NCBI GenBank assembly: GCA_000751295.2
Contig: CCMO02000001.1
Location: 5,238,951 to 5,302,950, forward strand
Source of the DNA: a bacterium YEK0313
GTDB taxonomy: Bacteria > Pseudomonadota > Alphaproteobacteria > Rhizobiales > Phreatobacteraceae
Length of the DNA stretch: 64,000 bases
Direction: 5' to 3'
Shown piece after piece: positions 43,660 to 52,838 of this stretch (position 1 is its first letter; every line of letters begins with the position of its first letter). The position numbers and the translations under genes were made by a program. The notes under the pieces are model-generated. The model was not told where the DNA came from. It did no database searches and saw only the letters and a list, made by a program, of their open reading frames with translations.

Positions 43660-44607
43660 ATGGACACGCCGAACAATCTTCCGCTCAGCAGCAATGCCAT
43701 GCCGCGCTTCGCCGGTCCGGCGACGATGATGCGGCTGCCGGCGCAGGCGACCGCTGAAGGGCTCGATGCCTGCTTCGTCGGCATTCCCCTCGACATCGGA
43801 ACATCGAACCGTTCGGGCACGCGGTTCGGCCCCCGACAGATCCGCTCCGAATCCGTCATGCTCAAGCCCTACAACCTCGCCACCGGAGCGGCGCCGTTCC
43901 ATGCCATGCAGGTCGCCGACATCGGCGACGTTCCGATCAACACGTACAATCTCGGAAAGACCATCGACATCATCACTGATGCCTACAAGGCGATCCTCGG
44001 CCATGGCTGCACGCCGCTGACCCTCGGCGGCGACCACACGCTGACCTACCCGATCCTGCGCGCCGTGGCCGCCAAATACGGGCCGGTGGCGCTGATCCAC
44101 GTCGATGCCCATGCCGATATCAACGACGAGATGTTCGGCGAGAAGATCGCCCATGGCACGCCGTTCAGGCGCGCGCATGACGACGGCCTTCTTGATCCGG
44201 CACGGGTCTTCCAGATCGGGCTGAGGGGAACGGGCTTCTCGCCCGACGACTTCAACTGGGCGCGCAGCCAGGGCTGGACCGTCGTGCAGGCCGAGGAATG
44301 CTGGGGCCGTTCCCTCGCCGGCCTGATCGCCGATATCCGTGACAAGATCGGCGATCGCCCGACCTATCTGACCTATGACATCGACAGCCTGGATCCGGCC
44401 TTCGCGCCCGGCACCGGCACGGTGGAGATCGGCGGCCTGACGATCTGGCAGGCGCTCGAATTGGTGCGCGGCTGCCGGGGCCTCAATCTCGTCGGCTGCG
44501 ATCTCGTCGAGGTCTCGCCGCCCTACGATCCCTCGGGCAACACGGCGCTGATCGGCGCCAACCTTCTCTACGAAATGCTCTGCGTGCTGCCGAAGGCGGC
44601 GCGCTGA
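43660..44607 (+). CDS. gbuA: Ureohydrolase, probable 4-guanidinobutyrase
   Basis: A 315-residue arginase/agmatinase-family enzyme. The dimanganese site is made by GGDHTLTYPI, VDAHADIND and YDIDSLDPAFAPGTGT. These enzymes hydrolyse a guanidino group to urea and an amine; in this branch, 4-guanidinobutyrate gives urea and 4-aminobutyrate. Agmatinase (speB) and 3-guanidinopropionase are close alternatives. I favour guanidinobutyrase because of its length and the LysR plus symporter neighbourhood. The ATG at 43660 follows AAGGAG. Confidence 0.8.
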   Translation: MDTPNNLPLSSNAMPRFAGPATMMRLPAQATAEGLDACFVGIPLDIGTSNRSGTRFGPRQIRSESVMLKPYNLATGAAPFHAMQVADIGDVPINTYNLGKTIDIITDAYKAILGHGCTPLTLGGDHTLTYPILRAVAAKYGPVALIHVDAHADINDEMFGEKIAHGTPFRRAHDDGLLDPARVFQIGLRGTGFSPDDFNWARSQGWTVVQAEECWGRSLAGLIADIRDKIGDRPTYLTYDIDSLDPAFAPGTGTVEIGGLTIWQALELVRGCRGLNLVGCDLVEVSPPYDPSGNTALIGANLLYEMLCVLPKAAR

Positions 44608-44652
44608 CCGCCCGGTCGCAGCGTCCGGAACGGGCGGTGCCGGCAGGCGCCT

Positions 44653-45156
44653 CTACCGGACGTGCCGGAACACCAGGTCATCCGGATCCTGCCGCGGCGC
44701 CTCAGGGTCGAGCATGGCGCCGAGCCTCTCGGCGACCGCGCACGATCGTGCATTGGCCGGGTCGACATAGCTGACGAGGGTCGCGAGTCCGAGCGTGCCG
44801 TAGGCCCAGTCCTTCAGCGCCCGGGCAGCCTCCGTCACATAACCATGGCCTTCATGGCCATCATAGAGAAGCCAGCCGAGCTCCTTCTCCGGAAACAGCG
44901 GCCCAGCATTGATGCCGACCTGCCCGATGCAGGCGCCGGTGGCCTTCATGTCGACCATCAGCGCGCCATGCCCGAACAGCGGCCAGAGCGCGACGTCATG
45001 GCAGAAGATGCCCCAGCTCGCGCGCCGGTCGAACGGCCCGCCCATGCCGCGCGAGCGGGGCGATGCCATCAGCGCCGCATAGGCCTCGAAATCGCCGATG
45101 ACCGGAGCGCGCAGCCTCAGCCGCTCCGTCGTCAGGGTCGGAATGTCGCCGCTCAT
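44653..45156 (-). CDS. GNAT-family N-acetyltransferase (RimJ/RimL type)
   Basis: A 167-residue acetyltransferase of the RimJ/RimL branch. TLTTERLRLRAPVIGDFEAYAAL is the start of the fold, and ELGWLLYDGHEGHGYVTEAARAL contains the acetyl-CoA loop. The ATG at 45156 has GGGGA upstream; the frame is open to 45321 without homology. It runs convergent with the ureohydrolase gene and is unlikely to be part of that cluster. Target unknown. Confidence 0.82.
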   Translation of the reverse strand: MSGDIPTLTTERLRLRAPVIGDFEAYAALMASPRSRGMGGPFDRRASWGIFCHDVALWPLFGHGALMVDMKATGACIGQVGINAGPLFPEKELGWLLYDGHEGHGYVTEAARALKDWAYGTLGLATLVSYVDPANARSCAVAERLGAMLDPEAPRQDPDDLVFRHVR

Positions 45157-45208
45157 GGCATCCCCCGAATGTCCGTCGCCCGCGATCCGCGCCCGTCCTG
45201 CCGGCAGA

Positions 45209-46195
45209 TCAGGCCGGATCCGGCACAACGCCGGCGACGAGCGGCGCCGCATCCGAGGACTCGGACGGCGCGACGACACGAAGCGCCCCCGCCTGTACCG
45301 CGAGCCGCAAGGGCGTCGCAAGCCGCCTGACCTCGCCGTCGTTGAGCACGATCAGCGAACGCCTGCGCGCGTCGATCTGCAGTTCCTCCGCCTCGTGATA
45401 GCCGACATGGGGATGGGTGCGCGCGCGGCCGGCGAGGATCGCCGCGGCCATGCGGAACAGCGAGAAATAGCCCCGCTCGCGCGCGGCATAGACGGCCAGC
45501 GTGCCGCCATCCAGCCGCTCGCGCAGCGGCACGCGCGACACCGTCTCGGCGAGCGGATTGACCGACACGATCACCCCGCGCGTCTCCTCGACCCAAGCCT
45601 CGGCGCCGTGATGGATCTTGAGGGTCGCCGGCCGCAGCGTCACCGCCTTGAGGCCGGTGACGAAGAACGATCCGAAGGTTGCCCAGAGCCGCCCGCGCGC
45701 CTCCTCGCGATAGCGCTGCAGCTTGGCCAGCGGGCCGACCACGGCGGTGCAGAGGAAGGCCCGGCCGTTGACCGTGCCGACATCGATGTGCCGGATCGTG
45801 CCGGCCGCGAGCTGGTCGACGGCAGCAACCGGGTCGAGCGACAGGCCAAGATCGCGGGCGAGCTGGTTGACCGTGCCGCCCGGCACGATGGCGAGCACGG
45901 TGCGACTGCCGAGGAAGGCCTCTGCAGCACTGAGGATAGTGCCGTCGCCGCCGATGACGATCAGCAGATCCGGCTCCTCCAGCCGACAGGCGGTGAGCGC
46001 TTCGCCAAGCCGTCCGCGCCGCGCCAGGAACACGCGCGGATAGACCCCGTGCCGGGCCAGCGCCTCGGCGGCCGCGTCGACCGCTTCCGCCGTGCGGCGG
46101 CGCAACCCCGAGCTCGCATTGGCGAGTACGGCCGCCTTCAGCCCCGGTCCGAGCCCGAAAATACGGCTTTTGTCCTGATCTGTCGTCTGCTGCAC
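45209..46195 (-). CDS. Diacylglycerol/lipid kinase family protein
   Basis: A 328-residue protein with the DAGK catalytic fold. The nucleotide-binding motif is IVIGGDGTILSAAEAFLG, with VLAIVPGGTVNQLARDLG just after it. The C-terminal half has the second domain, including HHGAEAWVEETRGVIVSVNP. Family members such as YegS phosphorylate lipids or sphingoid bases at the inner membrane. The start is GTG (46195) with AGGGATAGGA upstream. It is followed by the GNAT gene on the same strand; no clear pathway link. Confidence 0.88.
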   Translation of the reverse strand: MQQTTDQDKSRIFGLGPGLKAAVLANASSGLRRRTAEAVDAAAEALARHGVYPRVFLARRGRLGEALTACRLEEPDLLIVIGGDGTILSAAEAFLGSRTVLAIVPGGTVNQLARDLGLSLDPVAAVDQLAAGTIRHIDVGTVNGRAFLCTAVVGPLAKLQRYREEARGRLWATFGSFFVTGLKAVTLRPATLKIHHGAEAWVEETRGVIVSVNPLAETVSRVPLRERLDGGTLAVYAARERGYFSLFRMAAAILAGRARTHPHVGYHEAEELQIDARRRSLIVLNDGEVRRLATPLRLAVQAGALRVVAPSESSDAAPLVAGVVPDPA

Positions 46196-46286
46196 GTCCT
46201 ATCCCTGTGGCCAGAGGCCAGCGCCTCCGCCATGGGGCAGAGCCGACCTCAACCGCAGAACGGACGGACATGCGTTCCGGTTCCGG

Positions 46287-47465
46287 TCATTCCGCCGGCA
46301 GTCCGGCCGGCTCCCCCCGGTCGCGCGGGAACAGCAGGGCGCCAACAGCGATCAGCACGCAGAGCGCGGCGAGCACCTGCAGGGTCAGCGTGAAACCGCC
46401 GATGCGATGCAGCCAGGCGACCAGCCAGACGGCACAGGCGCCAACCCCGAAGGTGATCGTGTAGCGCGCGGCGAAGGCCCGCGCGCGCCACTCGTCGCTG
46501 GTATATTTGCCGGTCATCGCATCGTTCAGCGTCACCTGGCTGTACATGATCGTGACGACGCCCGTGGCGGCGACCAGCATCGCCCAGTCATGGGCGACCG
46601 AGGCGATGAGCAGGAGCGGCGTCATGGCGAAACCGATCGGCAGGAACAGCGTGCGCAGCGGGTAGCGGTCGATCAGGTTGCCGACCGTATATTGCGAGAT
46701 GGCGCCGCAGACATAGACGATGAAGCCGATCGCTCCGACCACCGCCGGCGCCGAGCCGAACAGGGTGATCCGTTCCTGGATCAGCTTCGGCAGCGCCACA
46801 GTCACGGCGTTGAAGGTGATGCCGAGCGAAAAGGCGACGCACATGAGGATGACGAAGACACGCATCATCTCGTCGCGGCCGATCCGCGCCTGACCGCCGG
46901 CCTTCGAGCCGAGCCGCTTCTCGTCGCGCACCTGCGCCAGAAAGCCGATGCCGGCGGCGATGCTCACCGCGCCTGGAATGAAGAAGGCCGCGCGCCAGCC
47001 GAACCATTGCGTCAGCGCTCCGGTGATCAGCGCGGAGAAGGCGACGCCGAGATTGCCCCAGACGCCGTTGATGCCGATGTCCCGGCCGAGCTTTTCGGCA
47101 TGCGAGACCAGCATGGCGGTGCCGACCGGATGATAGATCGCGCCGAAGGCGCCGATCGCGGTCAGGCCGATGGCGAGCTCGGTGGCGTTGCGCGCAAGTC
47201 CGGTCGCCGCCACGGCCAGGCCGCCGCCGATGAAAAAGATCGCCAGCATGTTGCGCCGGCTCCAGCGATCGCCGAGCCAGCCGGCCGGCAGCGACAATGC
47301 TCCGAAGGCGATGAAGCCGCCGAGCGACAGCGGCAGGAGGTCGCCGAACGGCACGCCGAACTCGACCGCCATGGTCAGCACCGCCGTGGCGAAGATCAGC
47401 ATCATCAGGTGATCGAGCGCGTGGGCGACATTGACATAGGCGACGACGGTCTGCGGGCGGTTCAT
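46287..47465 (-). CDS. Major facilitator superfamily transporter (drug efflux type)
   Basis: A 392-residue protein with 12 membrane segments. The first region (VAHALDHLMMLIFATAVLTM) and the loop LPAGWLGDRWSRRNML fit the efflux branch that includes fosmidomycin resistance proteins. It shares a 47-base promoter region with a divergent AraC-family regulator, the common layout for a substrate-induced efflux pump. Substrate is unknown. Confidence 0.88.
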   Translation of the reverse strand: MNRPQTVVAYVNVAHALDHLMMLIFATAVLTMAVEFGVPFGDLLPLSLGGFIAFGALSLPAGWLGDRWSRRNMLAIFFIGGGLAVAATGLARNATELAIGLTAIGAFGAIYHPVGTAMLVSHAEKLGRDIGINGVWGNLGVAFSALITGALTQWFGWRAAFFIPGAVSIAAGIGFLAQVRDEKRLGSKAGGQARIGRDEMMRVFVILMCVAFSLGITFNAVTVALPKLIQERITLFGSAPAVVGAIGFIVYVCGAISQYTVGNLIDRYPLRTLFLPIGFAMTPLLLIASVAHDWAMLVAATGVVTIMYSQVTLNDAMTGKYTSDEWRARAFAARYTITFGVGACAVWLVAWLHRIGGFTLTLQVLAALCVLIAVGALLFPRDRGEPAGLPAE

Positions 47466-47512
47466 CGGATGCGTCCATTGGCAGGATCAGGCACGCCAGC
47501 CTAAGATGGCTT

Positions 47513-48301
47513 ATGAAGGATGTAACGCCAACTCCTGTCGATAAGACGCCAGACGCGGCTTTCGAGGCCGGCATCGGGGTTCTGGCCCGCCGCTATGCGC
47601 AAGGCACGCATCTCGCCCTGCACCGGCACGAGACGGCGCAGCTCATTTTCGCCGCCAGCGGCACCATGCAGGTGACCACGCCGACCGGCCGCTGGCTGGT
47701 GCCGCCGGAGCGGGCGGTCTGGGTGCCGGCGCGCGTCGCCCATGCCATCGACATGCTGGGCGACGTCGAGATGCGCTCGACCTATGTCGCAACCGACGCC
47801 GCCTCGGCGGGCTGGGTGGCCGCGGCACCGGCCGAGGACCGGGTGATCGCGACGTCGCCCTTGCTGCGCGCGCTGATCCTCGCCCAGTTCGAGGCGCAGC
47901 TCGCGCCGGGTCGGCGCCGGGCGATCACCTCGCTCCTGCTCGACGAGGTCGCGCGTGCCGAGCCCGCGCCGACCTTCATGCCCATGCCGAGGAGCCAGGC
48001 GATGATCCGGCTGGCCGAATGCGTCATTGCCGATCCCGCCGGCACGGCCGACCTTGCCGCGCTCGCCGCCCGCGCCGGCACCTCGGTCCGGTCGGCCTCG
48101 CGGCTGTTTCCGGCCGAGACCGCGCTCACCTTCAAGGCCTGGCGCCAGCGTGCCCGGATCATGGCGGCGATCGGCCTCATCGGCCGCGGCGCCAGCGCCA
48201 AGGAGACCGCGCGCGAGCTCGGATTTTCCTCGGCGGCCGCCTTCGGCGCGGCTTTCCGGAGCGTGACCGGCAAGAGCCCGGGCAGCTTCTTCGCGGCCTG
48301 A
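47513..48301 (+). CDS. AraC-family transcriptional regulator
   Basis: A 262-residue regulator. The N-terminal half is a cupin sensor (LHRHETAQLIFAASGTMQV, VPPERAVWVPARVAHAIDM). The C-terminal half is a two-helix AraC DNA-binding domain (ALAARAGTSVRSASRLF, ARELGFSSAAAFGAAFRSVTGKSPG). This cupin-AraC form is like NimR of E. coli, which controls the adjacent efflux gene nimT. Here it is divergent from the MFS gene and most likely represses or activates it. Confidence 0.9.
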   Translation: MKDVTPTPVDKTPDAAFEAGIGVLARRYAQGTHLALHRHETAQLIFAASGTMQVTTPTGRWLVPPERAVWVPARVAHAIDMLGDVEMRSTYVATDAASAGWVAAAPAEDRVIATSPLLRALILAQFEAQLAPGRRRAITSLLLDEVARAEPAPTFMPMPRSQAMIRLAECVIADPAGTADLAALAARAGTSVRSASRLFPAETALTFKAWRQRARIMAAIGLIGRGASAKETARELGFSSAAAFGAAFRSVTGKSPGSFFAA

Positions 48302-48372
48302 GCGGGCTTCGAGAACGATGCGATCCGCAAGGGCGTCGGCCGTCCTTCGAGACTCGCTGCGCACGCTCCGGC

Positions 48373-49737
48373 TCAGCCGGCCTGCCGCATCTCTGCCGCC
48401 GGCGCATCGCTGGTGAGGGCAGCGAGGAACCGGCGTACGTCCTCGGCGAGCTGCGAGGACTGGTCGCCGAGCGCATTGGAGGTGGCGAATACCTCCGCCG
48501 CGGCATCCTTGGTCTGGTCGATGCCGGCATTCACCTGGCCGACATTGGTCGACAAGGTCAGGGTGGTGCGCGCGGCCATCTGGGCGCTCGCCGCGATCTC
48601 GCGCGTCGCGGCGTCCTGTTCCTCGATCGCACCGGCGATCGAGCTCGTCACCTGGTGGATCTCCGTCATGGTGCGCGCGACATCCCGGATGGTGCTGACG
48701 GCGCTCGCCGTCGAGGCCTGGATGCCGGCGATCTGCTGGGCGATCTCGTCGGTCGCCTTGGATGTCTGGGCCGCGAGCTGCTTGACCTCGCTCGCCACCA
48801 CCGCGAAGCCGCGGCCGGCCTCGCCCGCCCGCGCCGCCTCGATCGTGGCGTTGAGCGCGAGCAGATTGGTCTGCGAGGCGATCGCCTGGATGAGGCCGAC
48901 CACGTCGCCGATCTTCTGAGCCGCGTCCGAAAGCCGCGCGACGTCGGCCGAGGAGGCTTCCGTCATGCCGGTGGCGGTGCTGACCACGGCGGTGGCACTG
49001 CCGACCTGACGCGAGATCTCCTGGATCGAACGCGTCAACTCCTCGGCCGCGGAGGCCACCGTCTGCACGTTCAACGAAGTCTCTTCCGACGCGGTCGCGG
49101 CGGAAGCCGCCTCGCCCGCCGTGTCGACGGCGATGGCGCTCAGCGACTGCGAGGTCGCCTGCATGCGCCTGGCGCTGTCGTCGACGATGCGCAGCACGCC
49201 TTCGGTCGCCGCGCGGAACTGCGTCACCGCCTGCTCGACCTCGCGGTTGCGCCGCGCGCGCTCTTCGAGCAGCACCTGCTGGTAGGTCGAGAGAGCAAAG
49301 TCGAGATCGAACAGGACGGCCTTGTTGAGGGCCTCGATCAGCCGCCCGGCCCGGGCGGGCGCGAAGCGGTGCTTCTTCAGGATCAGCCGGCTGAGTTCGG
49401 ACAGCATGAACTGGTAGCCGCCGATATACCAGCGCGGCTCCAGCCCGATGCGGTGGTGCGCCCGGCCGATGCGCTCGACGCTCGCGGCATAGTCGTCGTC
49501 GAACCGGCCGCTGAACAGGCGTGTCCAGTGCTTCACCTGCGCGCCTTCCAGCGCGCCCTGGCGCTCGCCGATCAGCGCGGCCATGCGCGGCTCGGCCATG
49601 ACATGCGCATAGAAGCGCTTCATCAGCCCTTCGAGCTCGGGCGCGATCTGCGTCCACAGCGCGCCGAGATCGGCAATGGCGGCGGCGTCGATCCTGGCGA
49701 AGGCCAACCGGGCGGCGAGGTCCCTGTTGTCGGTCAT
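48373..49737 (-). CDS. Globin-coupled methyl-accepting chemotaxis protein
   Basis: A 454-residue soluble receptor. Residues 1 to 165 form a protoglobin domain that binds haem, with LMKRFYAHVMAEPRM and RIGRAHHRIGLEPRWYIGGYQFM, where the proximal histidine is one of the HxRIG or AHH residues. The C-terminal part is a long coiled-coil signalling domain whose tip is QTNLLALNATIEAARAGEAGRGFAVVASEV. This is the HemAT-type oxygen sensor used in aerotaxis, acting on CheA through CheW. The ATG at 49737 is preferred to the TTG at 49758. Upstream, 49790-49890 is AT rich and probably holds the promoter. Confidence 0.9.
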   Translation of the reverse strand: MTDNRDLAARLAFARIDAAAIADLGALWTQIAPELEGLMKRFYAHVMAEPRMAALIGERQGALEGAQVKHWTRLFSGRFDDDYAASVERIGRAHHRIGLEPRWYIGGYQFMLSELSRLILKKHRFAPARAGRLIEALNKAVLFDLDFALSTYQQVLLEERARRNREVEQAVTQFRAATEGVLRIVDDSARRMQATSQSLSAIAVDTAGEAASAATASEETSLNVQTVASAAEELTRSIQEISRQVGSATAVVSTATGMTEASSADVARLSDAAQKIGDVVGLIQAIASQTNLLALNATIEAARAGEAGRGFAVVASEVKQLAAQTSKATDEIAQQIAGIQASTASAVSTIRDVARTMTEIHQVTSSIAGAIEEQDAATREIAASAQMAARTTLTLSTNVGQVNAGIDQTKDAAAEVFATSNALGDQSSQLAEDVRRFLAALTSDAPAAEMRQAG

Positions 49738-50014
49738 GAAGAAAGTCCAATGCAGCAAACGGCGATGGCCGATAACTGCATCCGAATGCTTAACGGATCA
49801 TTTATACGCTATAATAACTTGAAATTACTTCAAAGACGGCAAAAATTTAAGACATTCGCTCGAAATCACGATGTGCCGCCGCCAATATCGATCGGAAAAA
49901 GATGTATTCGCAGCACCTTGGCGACAGTCACCGCGAGCGGCCGTCGTTCCTTTGCTCGCTCCCGCTGGGCCGGGCCGCGCCCACTACTGCGGCAGCCCTG
50001 CGGCAGGCCGGCCC

Positions 50015-50683
50015 TCAACGCAACCGCGGCGTGCGCCCGAGCACGCGCAACAGATCCGCCTGCACCGACCGGATATGCCCCTGCAGAAAGGCGCAGGCGT
50101 CCTCGACATCGCCGGCCCGGCAGAGCGCGATCAGCTCGCCATGCTCCTTCTCCGCGATGCCCATGGCTTCCGTCCGGCTCAGCTGCAGCCTTGTATAGCG
50201 ATCGCTGGTCTTCAGGAGCGCGGCGACGATGGCCTGCGTGCGCGGCTGCTGGGCCCGGGCATAGAGCGCCATGTGGAACTCGGCGTTGAGCACGCCCCAA
50301 TGGGCGACGTCGTGTTCGGCGATGGCACCGACGAACTGGCCCTGGATCGTATCGAGCCGGGCGAAATCCTCCTGCGACAGGCGCGGCGCCGACTGCTCCA
50401 GCATGCGCGGCTCCAGAATGCAGCGCAGCTCGAACACGTCGTTGATCTCGTCGAGCGACAGTTCCGAGACGATCGCGCCCTTGTGCGGCACGATCTTCAC
50501 CAGCCCTTCGGCCTCGAGCTGGAACAAGGCCTCACGCACCGGGATGCGGCTGACGCCATAGGTCTCGGCCAGCGCGTCCTGGCGCAGCTGCGCACCGGCC
50601 AGGTGACTGCCGTCGAGAATGGCCTGGCGCAGCTGGTCGGCGATCGCCGCGGCAAGGGTCTTGTGCTTCAGAGGTGCGTTCAT
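50015..50683 (-). CDS. GntR-family regulator (FadR/FCD type)
   Basis: A 222-residue regulator. The N-terminal 70 residues form the winged helix-turn-helix (QLRQDALAETYGVSRIPVREALFQLEAEGLV). The rest is the all-helical FCD sensor domain that binds carboxylic acids (LRCILEPRMLEQSA, EFHMALYARA with likely metal ligands). It is divergent from the TRAP transporter and hydroxyproline genes, and a palindrome lies in the gap between them. It probably represses that operon until a hydroxyproline-derived acid is bound. The ATG at 50683 has GGTGG upstream. Confidence 0.9.
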   Translation of the reverse strand: MNAPLKHKTLAAAIADQLRQAILDGSHLAGAQLRQDALAETYGVSRIPVREALFQLEAEGLVKIVPHKGAIVSELSLDEINDVFELRCILEPRMLEQSAPRLSQEDFARLDTIQGQFVGAIAEHDVAHWGVLNAEFHMALYARAQQPRTQAIVAALLKTSDRYTRLQLSRTEAMGIAEKEHGELIALCRAGDVEDACAFLQGHIRSVQADLLRVLGRTPRLR

Positions 50684-50818
50684 CGGACACCACCTTACAT
50701 GATCCCGGCCGCCGCGCAGCCCACGGAAAAGGCGAGAAAACAAGGACTTGACGACCGGCGGCCGGCCGGCGCCGGAGGCCGCCGGCTCATTCGGAAAAAT
50801 GCGGCTGCGGGCATTGAC

Positions 50819-50842
50819 TCGTAGATTGTATAAAATCTACGA
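50819..50842. promoter_or_regulatory. Candidate GntR operator upstream of the TRAP operon
   Basis: TCGTAGATT, six bases (GTATAA) and AATCTACGA form a perfect nine-base inverted repeat 43 bases before the TRAP start. The central ATTGTATAAAAT resembles sites of FadR/VanR-type GntR proteins. TTGACT (50814-50819) lies at its left edge and may be the -35 box, so binding would block the promoter. Confidence 0.6.
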
Positions 50843-50884
50843 TCTGCGAATTCCAGAGAAAATGCATCAAGGTCTCACGCAAGA

Positions 50885-51508
50885 ATGATCGACCAAGCGA
50901 TCACTGCCCCGGCCTCCAGCCTGCCCTGCCGCCTGATCATGGCGGCCTCGGCTCGCCTGCTCGCCGCCGAACGCCTCGCCATCATGGGGCTGATGTTCCT
51001 TTTGACCGGGCTGATCCTGGTCAATGTCGCGACCCGCTATACCGGCATGCCGATCTACTGGATCGACGAGTCCGCGGTTTATTCGGTGGTCTGGCTCACC
51101 TTCATCGGCGCCTCCGCCATGACGCGGCTGCGGCTCGATTTCGCGGTGACCATGCTGACCGAGCGCCTGTCGCCCGGCGCCATGAAGGCGGCGAAGGTGA
51201 TCGCGACCGGCGCGGTCGTCGTCTTCGGCATCGCGCTCGCCGTCATGTGCTGGCTCTGGATGGACCCGGTCGGCATCGCCCGCGCCGGCTTCGATGCGCG
51301 CGACTTCGCGGCCGAGAGCTTCAACTTCCTCTACACGGAGCGGACCCAGACGCTGAACTGGCCGACCTGGGTGCTCTATCTGATCCTGCCGATCTTCGCA
51401 GCGTCGATGACGGTGCACGGCGCCGCCAATCTCCTCGAGGACCTCGAATGGGTGCCGAAGGCCGAACTTGCCGGCTTCAACCTCGCCGACGTCGACGGGG
51501 TGAACTGA
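50885..51508 (+). CDS. TRAP transporter small permease subunit
   Basis: A 207-residue DctQ-type membrane protein with four predicted segments. LAIMGLMFLLTGLILVNVATRY opens the family domain, IYWIDESAVYSVVWLTFIGASA is the typical second block, and the protein ends in a soluble tail. It is the first gene of a dctQ-dctM-dctP set. The next gene starts two bases after its stop. The loop between segments three and four is longer than usual. Confidence 0.88.
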   Translation: MIDQAITAPASSLPCRLIMAASARLLAAERLAIMGLMFLLTGLILVNVATRYTGMPIYWIDESAVYSVVWLTFIGASAMTRLRLDFAVTMLTERLSPGAMKAAKVIATGAVVVFGIALAVMCWLWMDPVGIARAGFDARDFAAESFNFLYTERTQTLNWPTWVLYLILPIFAASMTVHGAANLLEDLEWVPKAELAGFNLADVDGVN

Positions 51509-51509
51509 C

Positions 51510-52775
51510 ATGGTCACCAGCGCCGCCTTCCTCGTCATCATGCTCGTCGGCGTCCCGATCGGCCTGTGCCTGTGCATCGCCGGCATGGTCTACATCACCG
51601 CCTCAGGCAATCCGCTGCTGTTCCAGAGCTTTCCGCTGCAGCTCTTCGGCGGCGTCGACAGCTACGGCCTCATCGCCATTCCGCTGTTCATCTTGATCGG
51701 CGAGATCATGAATGGTGGCGGCATCACCCGGCGGATCGTCGACATGGCCATGGCCTTTGTCGGCCAGCTCCGCGGCGGGCTCGCCTATGTCAACGTGCTC
51801 GCCAACATGTTCGTCTCCTCGATCCTCGGCTCGGCGACCGCCCAGGTCGCGATCATGGCGCAGATCATAGTCCCGGAAATGGAGAAGAAGGGCTACGACA
51901 AGACCTTCGCGGCCGGCCTCACCGCCTATGGCGGCATGCTCGGGCCGATCATCCCGCCCTCCGTCATGTTCGTCGTCTACAGCGTGCTGGCCCAGGTCTC
52001 GGTCAGCGACATGCTGATCGCCGGCATCGTGCCCGGCGTCATCCTCACCGTGATGTTCTGCGTGGTCATCGCGCTGATGGGCTATGTCTACAACTATCCG
52101 CGCGCCGAGCCGATGACCCTGCGCGAGCGCTTCCGCACCATCCTCGGCGCCTGCCCGACCCTGCTCATCCCCATCGTCATCGTCGGCTCGATCCTCGGCG
52201 GCCTCGCCAACGCGACCGAGTCGGCGGCGGTCGGCACCATCGCGGCGGCCCTCGTCGGCCGCTACTGGACCAAGGAATTCAGCTTTGCCCGGCTGCCGGA
52301 GATGATGCTGCGCGCCGGCATCTACTCCGCCGTCGTCCTGTTCCTCGTCGCCGCGGCGGCCGTGTTCTCCTGGGTGCTGATCTTCGGCAAGGTGCCGCAG
52401 GAGGCCGCCGCCTGGATCCAGTCGGTGGCGCGCGATCCGGTCAGCTTCATGCTGCTGGTCAACGTCATCCTGCTCGTCATCGGCACCGTCATCGACGGCA
52501 TTCCCGGCCTGATCATGACCGTGCCGATCCTCCTGCCGATCGCAACCGAGGTCTATGCCATCGACCCGCGCCAGTTCGGCGTCGTGGTGGTGGTCAACCT
52601 GGTGCTCGGCCTTTTGTCGCCACCGGTCGGTCTCTGCTTCTTCGTCGCCGCCGCGGTGACCGGCGCCAAGCCCGGCAAGATGTTCCTCGTCACCATGCCG
52701 TTCTTCGCGATCTCCTGCGTGCTGCTGGTGCTGCTTTCGCTCTATCCGTTCCTGTCGCTCGCCCTTTTGAAGTGA
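51510..52775 (+). CDS. TRAP transporter large permease subunit
   Basis: A 421-residue DctM-type protein with about 12 segments. GGVDSYGLIAIPLFILIGEIMN, VNVLANMFVSSILGSATAQVA and MLGPIIPPSVMFVVYSVLAQ are the family blocks. It moves the solute with sodium, with DctQ as partner and DctP feeding it. The next gene, DctP, begins 63 bases downstream. Confidence 0.95.
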   Translation: MVTSAAFLVIMLVGVPIGLCLCIAGMVYITASGNPLLFQSFPLQLFGGVDSYGLIAIPLFILIGEIMNGGGITRRIVDMAMAFVGQLRGGLAYVNVLANMFVSSILGSATAQVAIMAQIIVPEMEKKGYDKTFAAGLTAYGGMLGPIIPPSVMFVVYSVLAQVSVSDMLIAGIVPGVILTVMFCVVIALMGYVYNYPRAEPMTLRERFRTILGACPTLLIPIVIVGSILGGLANATESAAVGTIAAALVGRYWTKEFSFARLPEMMLRAGIYSAVVLFLVAAAAVFSWVLIFGKVPQEAAAWIQSVARDPVSFMLLVNVILLVIGTVIDGIPGLIMTVPILLPIATEVYAIDPRQFGVVVVVNLVLGLLSPPVGLCFFVAAAVTGAKPGKMFLVTMPFFAISCVLLVLLSLYPFLSLALLK

Positions 52776-52838
52776 AGTCCCGCATTCCAAGCCCCAAAGC
52801 CTGAACCACAAGAAACCAACACCTCCGGAAGAGAACCA

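Noticed and set aside
42051..43865. Open frame of 604 codons opposite the sodium symporter and ureohydrolase start
   Set aside because: Antisense to a clear membrane protein, with a composition of Arg, Gly, Asp and His typical of shadow frames.
50814..50834. TTGACT and TATAAA as one promoter before the TRAP operon
   Set aside because: Only nine bases separate them, too few for a sigma-70 promoter; one of them must belong to another pair.
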